From Flavobacterium sinopsychrotolerans (lineage in GTDB: Bacteria > Bacteroidota > Bacteroidia > Flavobacteriales > Flavobacteriaceae), in NCBI RefSeq assembly GCF_900110375.1, contig NZ_FODN01000007.1, positions 162,128-226,127 of the forward strand: a stretch of 64,000 nt of DNA, given 5' to 3'. The position numbers and the translations under genes were made by a program. Positions 43,647 to 51,630 of this stretch are shown here, in pieces. A model generated the notes under the pieces. The model did not search any database. It had not been told where the DNA came from and saw nothing but the letters and a program-made list of their open reading frames with translations. The stretch's first letter is position 1, and each line of letters opens with the position of its first letter.

Positions 43647-43847
43647 TTAAAAAATATTTTAAACTTAGAAGGTGCTCAAAGATTAACTATAAATGAGCAA
43701 AAATTAATAAAAGGTGGATTAAAAGATTTGGCCTTCGATGATGGAGGGGCTTGTAAAAAATGCTGTTGGGCGGGAACTAATAATTGCAGTACCGGTGTTG
43801 AAGGAGGGACCTCTTGCGTTGCTGGTGCTGAATTAAGAGATTGTTAG
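43644..43847 (+). CDS. Double-glycine leader peptide, six-Cys core (precursor 4)
   Basis: A 67-residue precursor with leader MLKNILNLEGAQRLTINEQK then LIKGG. The 42-residue core starts LKDLAFDDGG and has six cysteines, including ACKKCCW and the C-terminal RDC. Core sequence is unrelated to precursors 1, 2 and 5. Preceded by the duplicated 5' leader. Confidence 0.83.
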   Translation: MLKNILNLEGAQRLTINEQKLIKGGLKDLAFDDGGACKKCCWAGTNNCSTGVEGGTSCVAGAELRDC

Positions 43848-43917
43848 TTAGTAATCTTAAATAGATAATTACCTTTTAAATAATTAGAGAGATTAATCAA
43901 ATTTTAAATATTAGATT

Positions 43918-44124
43918 ATGTTAAAAAATATTTTAAACTTAGAAGGCGCTCAAAAGTTAACCAAAAATGAGCAAAAGTCAATTAAAGGAGGAGTGTATAC
44001 AGCTGTTCCAGCTGGATGTGACTCACTTTATATAGCTTCAGAAGGTGGAGATGACTGTTTTAATAGGACGGGTATATCAGGTAAGATAGTTTTAATATAT
44101 GATAGATATTATTGCTGTGTTTGA
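43918..44124 (+). CDS. Double-glycine leader peptide, four-Cys core (precursor 5)
   Basis: A 68-residue precursor with leader MLKNILNLEGAQKLTKNEQK then SIKGG. The 43-residue core starts VYTAVPAGC and has four cysteines ending YYCCV; it is Gly-rich and more hydrophobic near its C-terminus (GKIVLIY). Last precursor before the terminator that separates the peptides from the exporter. Confidence 0.83.
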   Translation: MLKNILNLEGAQKLTKNEQKSIKGGVYTAVPAGCDSLYIASEGGDDCFNRTGISGKIVLIYDRYYCCV

Positions 44125-44160
44125 TCCCTCTTGTTGTCGTTAATCATAATAGTAAAATTA

Positions 44161-44197
44161 AACTGTCAAAAAAATAATTTTTTGACAGTTTTTTTAA
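44161..44197 (+). terminator. Terminator between precursor genes and exporter
   Basis: Perfect 13-bp stem AACTGTCAAAAAA / TTTTTTGACAGTT with loop TAAT and T7. It should make precursor mRNA abundant relative to the exporter. Confidence 0.85.
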
Positions 44198-44199
44198 AT

Positions 44200-44207
44200 T
44201 ACTTTTG
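44200..44207 (+). promoter_or_regulatory. -7 box TACTTTTG for the exporter genes
   Basis: TACTTTTG matches TAnnTTTG, directly behind the terminator and 16 bases before the TTG start at 44224; the TTTG at 44181-44184, within the terminator stem, lies 15 bases upstream. Confidence 0.6.
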
Positions 44208-44223
44208 AAAACAAAATAAAAAA

Positions 44224-46416
44224 TTGAAGAAATTTCCAAATTATATACAAGCTGACAACAAAGACTGTGGCCCCACCTGTTTAAAAATCATTTCGAAACA
44301 TTACGGAAAAGTCATAAAAATTCAAGAGTTACGTGATTTTAGCGAAACTACACGTGAAGGGAGTAATTTATTGTTTTTAAGTGATGCCGCTGAGAAGATC
44401 GGTTTCAGAACCTTAGGGGTGAAACTCAATCTTAAGACACTAGAAGAAGCGCCATTGCCATGTGTTTTGCATTGGAATAAAGAGCATTACGTGGTTTTGT
44501 ATAAAATAAAAAAGGGCCGTTATTTTATTTCAGATCCAGGATTTGGATTAATAGAATACAACCAGAAAGATTTTGTGAAATTATGGATAGGGAATAATGC
44601 CGATAATACCACAAAAGAGGGGATTGTCTTATTACTTGAGGCTACTCCAAAATTTTTTCAATCGGAATTTGATAAAGAAGATAAAAAAGGGTTGGGTTTT
44701 GGGTTATTGTCTCAATATGTTTTAAGATATAAGTCATTTTTAATGCAATTAAGTATTGGTTTGCTTGCCAGTAGTTTGTTACAGCTTATCTTTCCTTTTC
44801 TTACACAGAGTATTGTAGATGTTGGGATTCAAAATCAGAATATTCATTTTATTTATTTAATTCTGTTTGCGCAATTATTTCTTTTTGCCGGAAGAACAGG
44901 ATTGGAACTCATCCGAAGTTGGATATTACTCCATCTTTCTACACGAATTAACATTTCCTTGATTTCAGATTTCTTTATCAAATTAATGAACTTGCCGATT
45001 TCGTTCTTCGATGTTCGAATGACAGGCGATATCATGCAACGAATCAACGACCATCATCGTATAGAACGCATACTTACCACTTCATCATTAAACGTATTGT
45101 TCTCGGTGATCAATATGTTTATTATGGGAGGGGTTTTAGCCTATTATAATATTCAGATATTCTTCGTTTTTTTTGCTGGAAGCTTATTGTATTTCGGTTG
45201 GATTACCTTGTTTTTAAAACGAAGAGAAGCACTGGATTATAAACGTTTTTCAGAAGTTTCCCAAGAACAAAGTAAAGTAATGGAACTTATCAACGGGATG
45301 CAGGAAATAAAACTGCATAATGCCGAAAAACAAAAACGTTGGGGATGGGAATATGTCCAGGCGAGATTGTTTCGGGTTTCTATAAAAGGATTAGTTCTTG
45401 AACAAACACAAACTATTGGTTCATCTGTAATTAATGAACTAAAAAATATTTTCATTATTTTCCTTTCGGCAAAATTGGTTATCGATGGTCAAATTACTTT
45501 AGGTATGATGATGGCGATAAGTTCAATTGTCGGTAGTTTGAACGGTCCTATTGCACAACTTATCGAGTTTGTTCGGGAGGTGCAAGATGCTAAAATATCA
45601 CTAGCCAGGCTATCTGAGATTCATGAAAAAGAAGATGAAGCACAGCAAGAAGTGTATCAAACACATGATATTCCAAAAGATAGTGATATTGTAATTAAAA
45701 ATCTTTCTTATCGTTATTTGGGGTCAGATATTCCAGTCTTGGAAAATTTGAATTTGACTATTCCTGCCCATAAAGTAACTGCAATTGTAGGAGTCAGTGG
45801 TAGCGGAAAAACTACCTTAATGAAACTGCTGTTAAAATTTTACGAGCCAGATCATGGAGAAGTTAACATTGGCAATACACAACTTAAAAACATTGCCCAA
45901 AAGGCTTGGCGCGCTAACATTGGTGCGGTTATGCAAGAAGGTTTTATTTTTAATGATACCATTGCTAATAATATTGCGGTTGGAGTTGATAGTATCAATA
46001 AAGATCGATTGGTTTATGCTGCCGATGTTGCCAACATAAAAGAATATATTTCGGGTTTGCCATTAGGCTATAACACAAAAATTGGTTCCGAAGGTGTAGG
46101 GATGAGTACGGGACAGAAACAAAGGCTGTTGATTGCCAGAGCGGTGTATAAGAATCCTGAAATGCTATTTTTTGATGAAGCCACTTCCGCATTGGATGCC
46201 AATAATGAAAAAGAAATTATGGGGAAATTAGATATTTTCTTTAAAAATAAAACTGTAGTAGTGATTGCACACCGATTAAGTACTGTAATGAATGCAGATC
46301 AAATTGTTGTTTTGGATAAAGGAAAGATTATTGAAATTGGAAGCCATTCTGCTTTGGTGGAGCAAAAAGGAAATTATTTTGAATTGGTTAGAAATCAATT
46401 GCAATTAGGAAATTAA
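44224..46416 (+). CDS. Peptidase-containing ABC exporter (C39 peptidase, PCAT)
   Basis: A 730-residue protein that removes double-glycine leaders and exports the core. N-terminal C39 peptidase domain (1-135): DCGPTC with C15, HWNKEHYVV with H88 and ISDPGFG with D104 form the catalytic triad. Six membrane helices lie between about 165 and 440. The C-terminal ATPase has Walker A GVSGSGKTT (K529), signature MSTGQKQR and Walker B LFFDEAT (D651, E652). Start is TTG, 16 bases after a promoter box. The HlyD gene follows 4 bases after the stop. Confidence 0.95.
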   Translation: MKKFPNYIQADNKDCGPTCLKIISKHYGKVIKIQELRDFSETTREGSNLLFLSDAAEKIGFRTLGVKLNLKTLEEAPLPCVLHWNKEHYVVLYKIKKGRYFISDPGFGLIEYNQKDFVKLWIGNNADNTTKEGIVLLLEATPKFFQSEFDKEDKKGLGFGLLSQYVLRYKSFLMQLSIGLLASSLLQLIFPFLTQSIVDVGIQNQNIHFIYLILFAQLFLFAGRTGLELIRSWILLHLSTRINISLISDFFIKLMNLPISFFDVRMTGDIMQRINDHHRIERILTTSSLNVLFSVINMFIMGGVLAYYNIQIFFVFFAGSLLYFGWITLFLKRREALDYKRFSEVSQEQSKVMELINGMQEIKLHNAEKQKRWGWEYVQARLFRVSIKGLVLEQTQTIGSSVINELKNIFIIFLSAKLVIDGQITLGMMMAISSIVGSLNGPIAQLIEFVREVQDAKISLARLSEIHEKEDEAQQEVYQTHDIPKDSDIVIKNLSYRYLGSDIPVLENLNLTIPAHKVTAIVGVSGSGKTTLMKLLLKFYEPDHGEVNIGNTQLKNIAQKAWRANIGAVMQEGFIFNDTIANNIAVGVDSINKDRLVYAADVANIKEYISGLPLGYNTKIGSEGVGMSTGQKQRLLIARAVYKNPEMLFFDEATSALDANNEKEIMGKLDIFFKNKTVVVIAHRLSTVMNADQIVVLDKGKIIEIGSHSALVEQKGNYFELVRNQLQLGN

Positions 46417-46420
46417 TAAT

Positions 46421-47716
46421 ATGACTGAAAATAATACGACATTCGAATTGAGAAGCGAAGAGGTTCAAGATATTCTTACACGTGTTCCGCATTGGATGAT
46501 CCGTTGGGGGACAGTTTTGATTTTTGGAATTATCCTGATGCTTTTTTTTGTTTCCTGGTTTGTCAAATATCCGGACGTTATAACAACGCAAGTTACTGTC
46601 ACTACAAATATTCCACCTGAAAAGTTGGTGGCAAAAACTTCAGGGAGAATTGAAGCAATTTTAATAACTGACAAGAGCAAAGTTTTAGTAAATACGCCTT
46701 TGGCGATAATTGAAAATCCTGCTAATTATAAAGATGTTTATGTATTGAAAAATATCGTTGACACAATAAATATTAATTCAAAGAAAAGTAATTTTCCTTT
46801 TGGATTATTAAGAAATGCTCAATTGGGAGATATTGAGAACGCTTTTTCAATCTTTCATGCAGCTTACATTGCGGATGAGCTTAATTCGGATTTGCATCCT
46901 TTCCAAATAGAAAATAAGGCTAATAATTCAGAAAGTATTCAGATTAGAGAGCGTTTGGATCTTTTAAAACAGCAAAAAAACATAAACGAATCTGAATTGC
47001 AGCTTCAGAAGAATGATGTGAATCGATTTGAAATTTTATTTAATAAAGGAGTAGTGTCTGCGCAAGATTTTGAAAATAAGAAATTAGGATATCTTCAAGC
47101 TGAGAAAAATTATAAAAGTCTTTTGAGTAGTATTTCGCAATTAAAATCATCTTTAATTAGTAATGACCGGAATAGCGAAGGCACAAGAATTAATGGAACT
47201 AAAGAGGAAGTTAATTTGGAAAGTACCAAGATACAATCTTTTTATCAATTGAAAAAAATCATAAAAGATTGGGAATTAGCATATGTGCTAAAATCATCTA
47301 TTGAAGGACAAGTTTCTTTTTTGCAAATTTGGACGGAGAGTCAGACCATAATAGCAGGGGATAATGTATTCTCCATAATTCCCGCTATAGAAAAAGGATA
47401 TATAGGTAAAGTCAAAGCTCCAGCTCAAAATTCCGGAAAAATTAAGATTGGGCAACGCGTTAATATTCGTCTGGCAAATTTTCCTGATAGAGAGTTTGGT
47501 ATCCTAAAAGGTAAAGTAAAAAACATTTCATTGGTTCCGGATAAAGAAGGAAATTTATTATTAGATGTTTCGCTTCCCGAAAATTTGGAAACAAATTATA
47601 AAAAGAAAATTCCTTTTCAACAGGAAATGAAAGGTTCTGCTGAGATTGTTACAGAAGATCTACGCTTGTTAGAAAGAATATTGTACCAGTTTAAGAGTAT
47701 TCTTAAAGCAAACTAA
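46421..47716 (+). CDS. HlyD-family membrane-fusion adaptor
   Basis: A 431-residue periplasmic adaptor that links the ABC exporter to an outer-membrane channel. One N-terminal membrane helix (about 28-50, GTVLIFGIILMLFFVSWFVK), a biotinyl-lipoyl-like half (PPEKLVAKTSGRIEAILITD), a coiled-coil hairpin (about 175-250) and the returning lipoyl/beta-barrel part (KAPAQNSGKIKIGQRVNIRL). No TolC-like gene is present nearby, so a TolC encoded elsewhere must be used. Its stop overlaps the convergent trmN6 gene by 4 bases. Confidence 0.9.
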   Translation: MTENNTTFELRSEEVQDILTRVPHWMIRWGTVLIFGIILMLFFVSWFVKYPDVITTQVTVTTNIPPEKLVAKTSGRIEAILITDKSKVLVNTPLAIIENPANYKDVYVLKNIVDTININSKKSNFPFGLLRNAQLGDIENAFSIFHAAYIADELNSDLHPFQIENKANNSESIQIRERLDLLKQQKNINESELQLQKNDVNRFEILFNKGVVSAQDFENKKLGYLQAEKNYKSLLSSISQLKSSLISNDRNSEGTRINGTKEEVNLESTKIQSFYQLKKIIKDWELAYVLKSSIEGQVSFLQIWTESQTIIAGDNVFSIIPAIEKGYIGKVKAPAQNSGKIKIGQRVNIRLANFPDREFGILKGKVKNISLVPDKEGNLLLDVSLPENLETNYKKKIPFQQEMKGSAEIVTEDLRLLERILYQFKSILKAN

Positions 47717-48420
47717 AGTTTCAAATAAAAATCCTTAGTCAAGGCAATGTATTCTGGGGTGTAAATATGTCTCGCGGTTTCGATAATTAATTCATCAACT
47801 GGAAAATTCACACTTTCATTTCGGCTAAAAGCCAATAAACTGCGTTTGATTTCGGTGGTTGGAGTTCCTTTTACTCTTGTAATTTTTAATGGGTATAATT
47901 CGAATGCTGCAGCTAGAGCCAGGAAATTTTCTTCTTCTTTAAAAGGAATGATTACTGCGAATATTCCGTTTTCCGAAAGTAACAAGTCGGCAGCTTCAAT
48001 TAAATCTTCAAAAGGCATTGCGTCAGCAAAACGTGCTAAATCGCGTTGTTCATTTTCGGATTTGTATTCATCGGTATAAAAAGGAGGATTGGAAACAATT
48101 AAATCATACTCGTCTTCCGGTTCTTCGACGAATTCGTCCAATCCTGCATGAAAACAAAATAAGCGGTCGCTCCAAGGTGAGTTTTCAAAATTATCTACGG
48201 ATTGTTCGTACGCTTCTTCATCAATTTCTAACGCATCAATTTGTTCGGCATGACTCCTTTGTGCTAGCATCAAAGCAATAACACCGGTTCCGGTTCCAAC
48301 ATCTAAAATGCTCAACGGATTGTTTTCAATTGGTGTCCATGCACCCAATAAAACGCCATCTGTTCCAATTTTCATGGCACAACGATCTTGCTGGATTGAG
48401 AATTGCTTGAATGAAAACAT
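47713..48420 (-). CDS. trmN6: tRNA1(Val) A37 N6-methyltransferase
   Basis: A 235-residue Rossmann methyltransferase of the YfiC/TrmN6 family. It begins MFSFKQFSIQQDRCAMKIGT, continues GVLLGAW, has the AdoMet loop ILDVGTGTGVIALMLAQ and the adenine-N6 catalytic motif VSNPPFY. The length is standard. No link to the peptide locus is implied; it is convergent with hlyD. Confidence 0.9.
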   Translation of the reverse strand: MFSFKQFSIQQDRCAMKIGTDGVLLGAWTPIENNPLSILDVGTGTGVIALMLAQRSHAEQIDALEIDEEAYEQSVDNFENSPWSDRLFCFHAGLDEFVEEPEDEYDLIVSNPPFYTDEYKSENEQRDLARFADAMPFEDLIEAADLLLSENGIFAVIIPFKEEENFLALAAAFELYPLKITRVKGTPTTEIKRSLLAFSRNESVNFPVDELIIETARHIYTPEYIALTKDFYLKL

Positions 48421-48539
48421 GATGATTTCAGATTGAGGATTAACGATTTTTGATTGCAGATTTTAGCAGCTTAAAACTTTGATTTTAGATTAACAATTTT
48501 TTTGATTAACCGAATAAACAAATAACCGATTAAACTGTT

Positions 48540-49064
48540 CTAAAGATACATTTCGATTAATCCTTCTGGTAAGTCCATGATGACTTTTTTGTTTTCCCTA
48601 TCGATTTTCACAAGAAAATGGTCAATCATGGGGATAAGGATTTCTACTTCACCGTTTAAAACTTCAAAAAGAGGTTGGGCAGTAGTGTCATTTATGGATT
48701 GAATTTTCCCAACAACACCAAGGCGTTTGTCTTCAACTTCAAAACCAATTACTTCGTGGAAGTAGAATTTGTTGCCGGTAAGTTTTGGCAACATATTTAA
48801 AGGAAGATAAATGGCGTTACCTATTATGGCATCGGCATCTTCTTCAGTATTCATATCCTCAAAACGAATTCTAAGAAAGTCGTTTTTGTGCAGTGAACTG
48901 CTTTCAATAAAAAAAGGAACCAAGTGTTTGTTGCATTCAACAAACACTGATTCCAAGTTTTCGTATAACTCAGGTTCGTCCGTGTCTAAATAGGCAAGAA
49001 CTTCCCCTTTGAAACTAAATTTTTTAGCGATTTTACCTAAGTAGAAACAATCTTCTTTACGCAT
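48540..49064 (-). CDS. rimM: 16S rRNA processing protein RimM
   Basis: A 174-residue ribosome maturation factor for the 30S subunit head. N-terminal beta-barrel (DCFYLGKIAKKFSFKGEVLA) and C-terminal PRC-barrel (FHEVIGFEVEDKRLGVVGKI, EILIPMIDHFLVKID) are clear. Located 14 bases downstream of rpsP on the same strand, the classic rpsP-rimM pairing. Confidence 0.93.
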   Translation of the reverse strand: MRKEDCFYLGKIAKKFSFKGEVLAYLDTDEPELYENLESVFVECNKHLVPFFIESSSLHKNDFLRIRFEDMNTEEDADAIIGNAIYLPLNMLPKLTGNKFYFHEVIGFEVEDKRLGVVGKIQSINDTTAQPLFEVLNGEVEILIPMIDHFLVKIDRENKKVIMDLPEGLIEMYL

Positions 49065-49078
49065 CTTCGCTTCTTAAA

Positions 49079-49639
49079 TTATGCTTCAGTTGTTTCGTTA
49101 TTTTCTTCTGCAGCAGGAGCTTCTTCAGCTTCAACTTCAGCAACTTCTTCTTCAACAGCTGGAGTTGCAGCAGCGATAGCATCAGCTTCTGCTTGAGCAG
49201 CTGCAGCTAAACGTTTAGCGTTAACATCTTGTTCTGCTTTGAAAGCTTTAGCTTTAACATCAGCTTGTGCTTTAGTTAAACCTTCTTTTTTAGCATCAAC
49301 TTTTCCAGATTTTGCATCTAACCAAGCATTTAATTTTGCATCAGCTTGTTCTTGAGTTAAGGCTCCTTTACGGATACCACCGTCAAGGTGATGTTTCAAT
49401 AAAGCTCCTTTGTAAGAAAGAATTGCTTTTGCAGTATCAGTTGGTTGAGCACCATTGTGCAACCATTTTACTGCGCTATCAAGGTTTAAGTCGATAGTTG
49501 CTGGGTTTGTGTTTGGATTGTAAGTACCAATTTTTTCTAGGTATTTACCATCTCTTTTTGAGCGTGCATCTGCTGCTACAACCCAGTAAAAAGGTTTTCC
49601 TTTTTTACCGTGTCTTTGTAATCTAATTTTTACTGACAT
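49079..49639 (-). CDS. rpsP: Ribosomal protein bS16 with long acidic tail
   Basis: The bS16 core occupies residues 1-85 (MSVKIRLQRHGKKGKPFYWV, AADARSKRDGKYLEKIGTYN). About 100 further residues form a Lys/Ala helical segment followed by an Ala/Glu-rich end (EEEVAEVEAEEAPAAEENNE). Total 186 residues, double the E. coli length; such tails are common in Bacteroidetes. Promoter box at 49689-49696; a small leader hairpin at 49659-49673. Confidence 0.95.
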   Translation of the reverse strand: MSVKIRLQRHGKKGKPFYWVVAADARSKRDGKYLEKIGTYNPNTNPATIDLNLDSAVKWLHNGAQPTDTAKAILSYKGALLKHHLDGGIRKGALTQEQADAKLNAWLDAKSGKVDAKKEGLTKAQADVKAKAFKAEQDVNAKRLAAAAQAEADAIAAATPAVEEEVAEVEAEEAPAAEENNETTEA

Positions 49640-49658
49640 AATCTTGTGATTAAATTTT

Positions 49659-49673
49659 GAGGTACTCGACCTC
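49659..49673 (-). promoter_or_regulatory. Leader hairpin upstream of rpsP
   Basis: GAGGT / ACCTC 5-bp stem with a 5-base loop in the 5' leader between promoter and rpsP start. Could be a feedback site for bS16, but it is short. Confidence 0.35.
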
Positions 49674-49688
49674 TGTTAATTAAGGGTG

Positions 49689-49696
49689 CAAAGATA
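49689..49696 (-). promoter_or_regulatory. -7 box TATCTTTG for rpsP-rimM
   Basis: The minus strand reads TATCTTTG (TAnnTTTG), 49 bases before the rpsP ATG. Confidence 0.65.
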
Positions 49697-49988
49697 CATC
49701 TTTTATTGATAAATACTAATCTGACTATACTTAAATGAATGATAATGGATTAGGGTTGTTTTTGATTTTGTATGTTGTAAGTCTGTATTATTTGTTTAAA
49801 ATTTGATGTTGTTAATTATTATTAAGATGTTTTTATTAGTTTCAGGGAAGTTTATGATTCTGGAAACTATGCTGAGTTAAATTCCTAAAACCCTTGAATT
49901 AGGTGTTTTAGAATATTCTTTTTATTTTTTAAATTAAAATAAAAAACATAAATAAGCTAATTTATAGTGGATTAGAAAAAAATAGACG
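49697..49988. other. A+T-rich spacer between divergent rpsP and RNA-binding protein genes
   Basis: About 290 bases of A+T-rich sequence without a supported ORF or clear hairpin; only the two flanking promoters are evident. Confidence 0.5.
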
Positions 49989-49996
49989 TACATTTG
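49989..49996 (+). promoter_or_regulatory. -7 box TACATTTG for the RNA-binding protein gene
   Basis: Exact TAnnTTTG match 23 bases before the ATG at 50020. Confidence 0.6.
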
Positions 49997-50019
49997 CTCT
50001 ATTATTTAAATAAGTACAT

Positions 50020-50382
50020 ATGAATATTTTTGTTGGAAGCCTTCCATTCAGTATTGAGGAAGCAGATTTAAGAGAGTCTTTCGAGGCTTACGGAGCAGTT
50101 GATTCAGTTAAAATTATTACTGATAAATTTACAGGAAGAAGTAAAGGATTTGGTTTTGTTGAGATGCCAAATGATGACGAAGCTCAAAAAGCAATTGACG
50201 AATTGAACGGAGCTACTGTTCAAGGACGTGCAATCGTAGTAAACAAATCTGAGCCTAAACCAGAAGGTGAAAGAAGAAGTTTTAACAATAACAGTCGTGG
50301 TGGAGATTCACGCGGTGGTTATGGTGGTGGAAACAGCCGTGGTGGAGAAAACCGTGGTGGTGGAAACAGAGGAGGATATTAA
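50020..50382 (+). CDS. RRM RNA-binding protein with RGG-rich tail
   Basis: A 120-residue protein. One RNA recognition motif (1-80) has RNP2 IFVGSL (residues 3-8) and RNP1 KGFGFVEM (42-49), with the aromatic residues that stack on RNA bases. The tail (85-120) is Gly/Arg/Asn-rich with RGG repeats (GGYGGGNSRGGENRGG), similar to plant and cyanobacterial glycine-rich proteins linked to cold response. Single gene with its own promoter and terminator. Confidence 0.92.
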   Translation: MNIFVGSLPFSIEEADLRESFEAYGAVDSVKIITDKFTGRSKGFGFVEMPNDDEAQKAIDELNGATVQGRAIVVNKSEPKPEGERRSFNNNSRGGDSRGGYGGGNSRGGENRGGGNRGGY

Positions 50383-50400
50383 TATTTTTTTCTAGCTATA

Positions 50401-50434
50401 AAAAAAGGTGTCAATGAAAATTGACACCTTTTTT
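50401..50434 (+). terminator. Terminator after the RNA-binding protein gene
   Basis: AAAAAAGGTGTCAAT-GAAA-ATTGACACCTTTTTT: perfect 15-bp stem closed by a GNRA-type tetraloop. Confidence 0.92.
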
Positions 50435-50459
50435 GTTGTTTATTATTTGGTTTAAAGCT

Positions 50460-50514
50460 GAGTAAGAGCTAAAAGTGAGTGTTGTTTTTCAGGTTGTAAT
50501 CTTAGCTATTACTC
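50460..50514. terminator. Weak hairpin downstream of leuB
   Basis: GAGTAAGAGCT pairs with AGCTATTACTC (one mismatch) around a 33-base loop, 22 bases beyond the leuB stop on the minus strand. Possibly the leu operon terminator, without a strong T-run. Confidence 0.35.
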
Positions 50515-50535
50515 AATTTTTAAACAAAATAAATT

Positions 50536-51597
50536 TTATAGATTAGCAACTAACCAGTCGCCAACTTCACTCGTTTTATACGCTTTACTTCCCTTTGCAA
50601 CTAAATCTTCGGTTACAATTCCTTGTTCTAAGGATTTATTCACCACTGCTCTAATAGCTTCTGCTTCTTCTTTTAATCCAAAAGCATCTTCAAACATCAT
50701 TGCAGCAGATAAAACGGTCGCTAACGGATTAGCGATATTCAAACCTGTGGCTTGTGGATACGATCCGTGAATTGGTTCGTACAATGAAGTATGTTCTCCA
50801 ACAGATGCTGATGGCATTAATCCCATAGAACCTGAAATTACAGAAGCTTCATCCGTTAATATATCTCCAAATAAGTTTTCAGTAATCAGGACATCATAAG
50901 AGTTTGGCCATTGTACCAAACGCATGGCAACCGCATCAACAAATTCATAGCTCACCTCCACCTCTGGATAGTCTTTTTGCATGGCTTGTACTGTTTCTCT
51001 CCACAATCGGGAAGTTTCCATTACGTTGGCTTTGTCCACACAACATAATTTTTTAGTTCGGGTCATTGCTAATTCAAAACCTTTTTTTGCTAAACGTTGT
51101 ACTTCAGATCTGTTGTACGTACAGGTGTCAAAAGCTGTTTCGCCATCGTCTTTTCTTCCTTTTTCTCCAAAATATATTCCTCCGGTAAGCTCTCTTAAGA
51201 AAACCAAATCAGTTCCTTCAATGCGTTCTCTTTTTAAAGGGGAGTTGTCAATCAGAGATGGAAATGTAAAGGTTGGACGTACATTGGCAAACAAACCTAA
51301 TTTTTTACGCATCAATAATAAACCTTGTTCGGGTCTTACAGGCGCACTTGGGTCGTTATCATATTTTGGATGTCCAATAGCTCCGAATAAAACAGCATCT
51401 GCTTTCATGCAAATTTCATGTGTTTCGTCAGGATAAGGAACTCCAACGGCGTCAATGGCACAAGCTCCTGTAAGTGCTGGTGTCCAAGTGATTTCATGGT
51501 TAAACTTTTTTGCAATGGCATCCGAAACTTTTACAGCTTCATTGATTACTTCGGGTCCAATTCCGTCTCCGGCTAAAAGGGCTATGGTAAATTTCAT
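50536..51597 (-). CDS. leuB: 3-isopropylmalate dehydrogenase
   Basis: NAD-dependent oxidative decarboxylation of 3-isopropylmalate in leucine synthesis; 353 residues. Family landmarks: ALLAGDGIGPEVINEAVKV, LLMRKKLGLFANVRPTF, FLRELTGGIYFGEKGRK, the metal-binding region ENLFGDILTDEASVISGS, and GEHTSLYEPIHGSYPQATGL. Last gene of the operon leuC-leuD-leuA-leuB on the minus strand. Confidence 0.95.
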   Translation of the reverse strand: MKFTIALLAGDGIGPEVINEAVKVSDAIAKKFNHEITWTPALTGACAIDAVGVPYPDETHEICMKADAVLFGAIGHPKYDNDPSAPVRPEQGLLLMRKKLGLFANVRPTFTFPSLIDNSPLKRERIEGTDLVFLRELTGGIYFGEKGRKDDGETAFDTCTYNRSEVQRLAKKGFELAMTRTKKLCCVDKANVMETSRLWRETVQAMQKDYPEVEVSYEFVDAVAMRLVQWPNSYDVLITENLFGDILTDEASVISGSMGLMPSASVGEHTSLYEPIHGSYPQATGLNIANPLATVLSAAMMFEDAFGLKEEAEAIRAVVNKSLEQGIVTEDLVAKGSKAYKTSEVGDWLVANL

Positions 51598-51630
51598 TAG
51601 GTCTATTTTATATTAATGTATTTCTATTTA

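Noticed and set aside
42821..44124. CRISPR-like array in the peptide locus
   Set aside because: The repeated blocks are long, coding and irregularly spaced, with no short direct repeats plus spacers and no cas genes.
50981..51436. 151-residue plus-strand ORF inside leuB
   Set aside because: Opposite-strand shadow of leuB with no recognisable domain.
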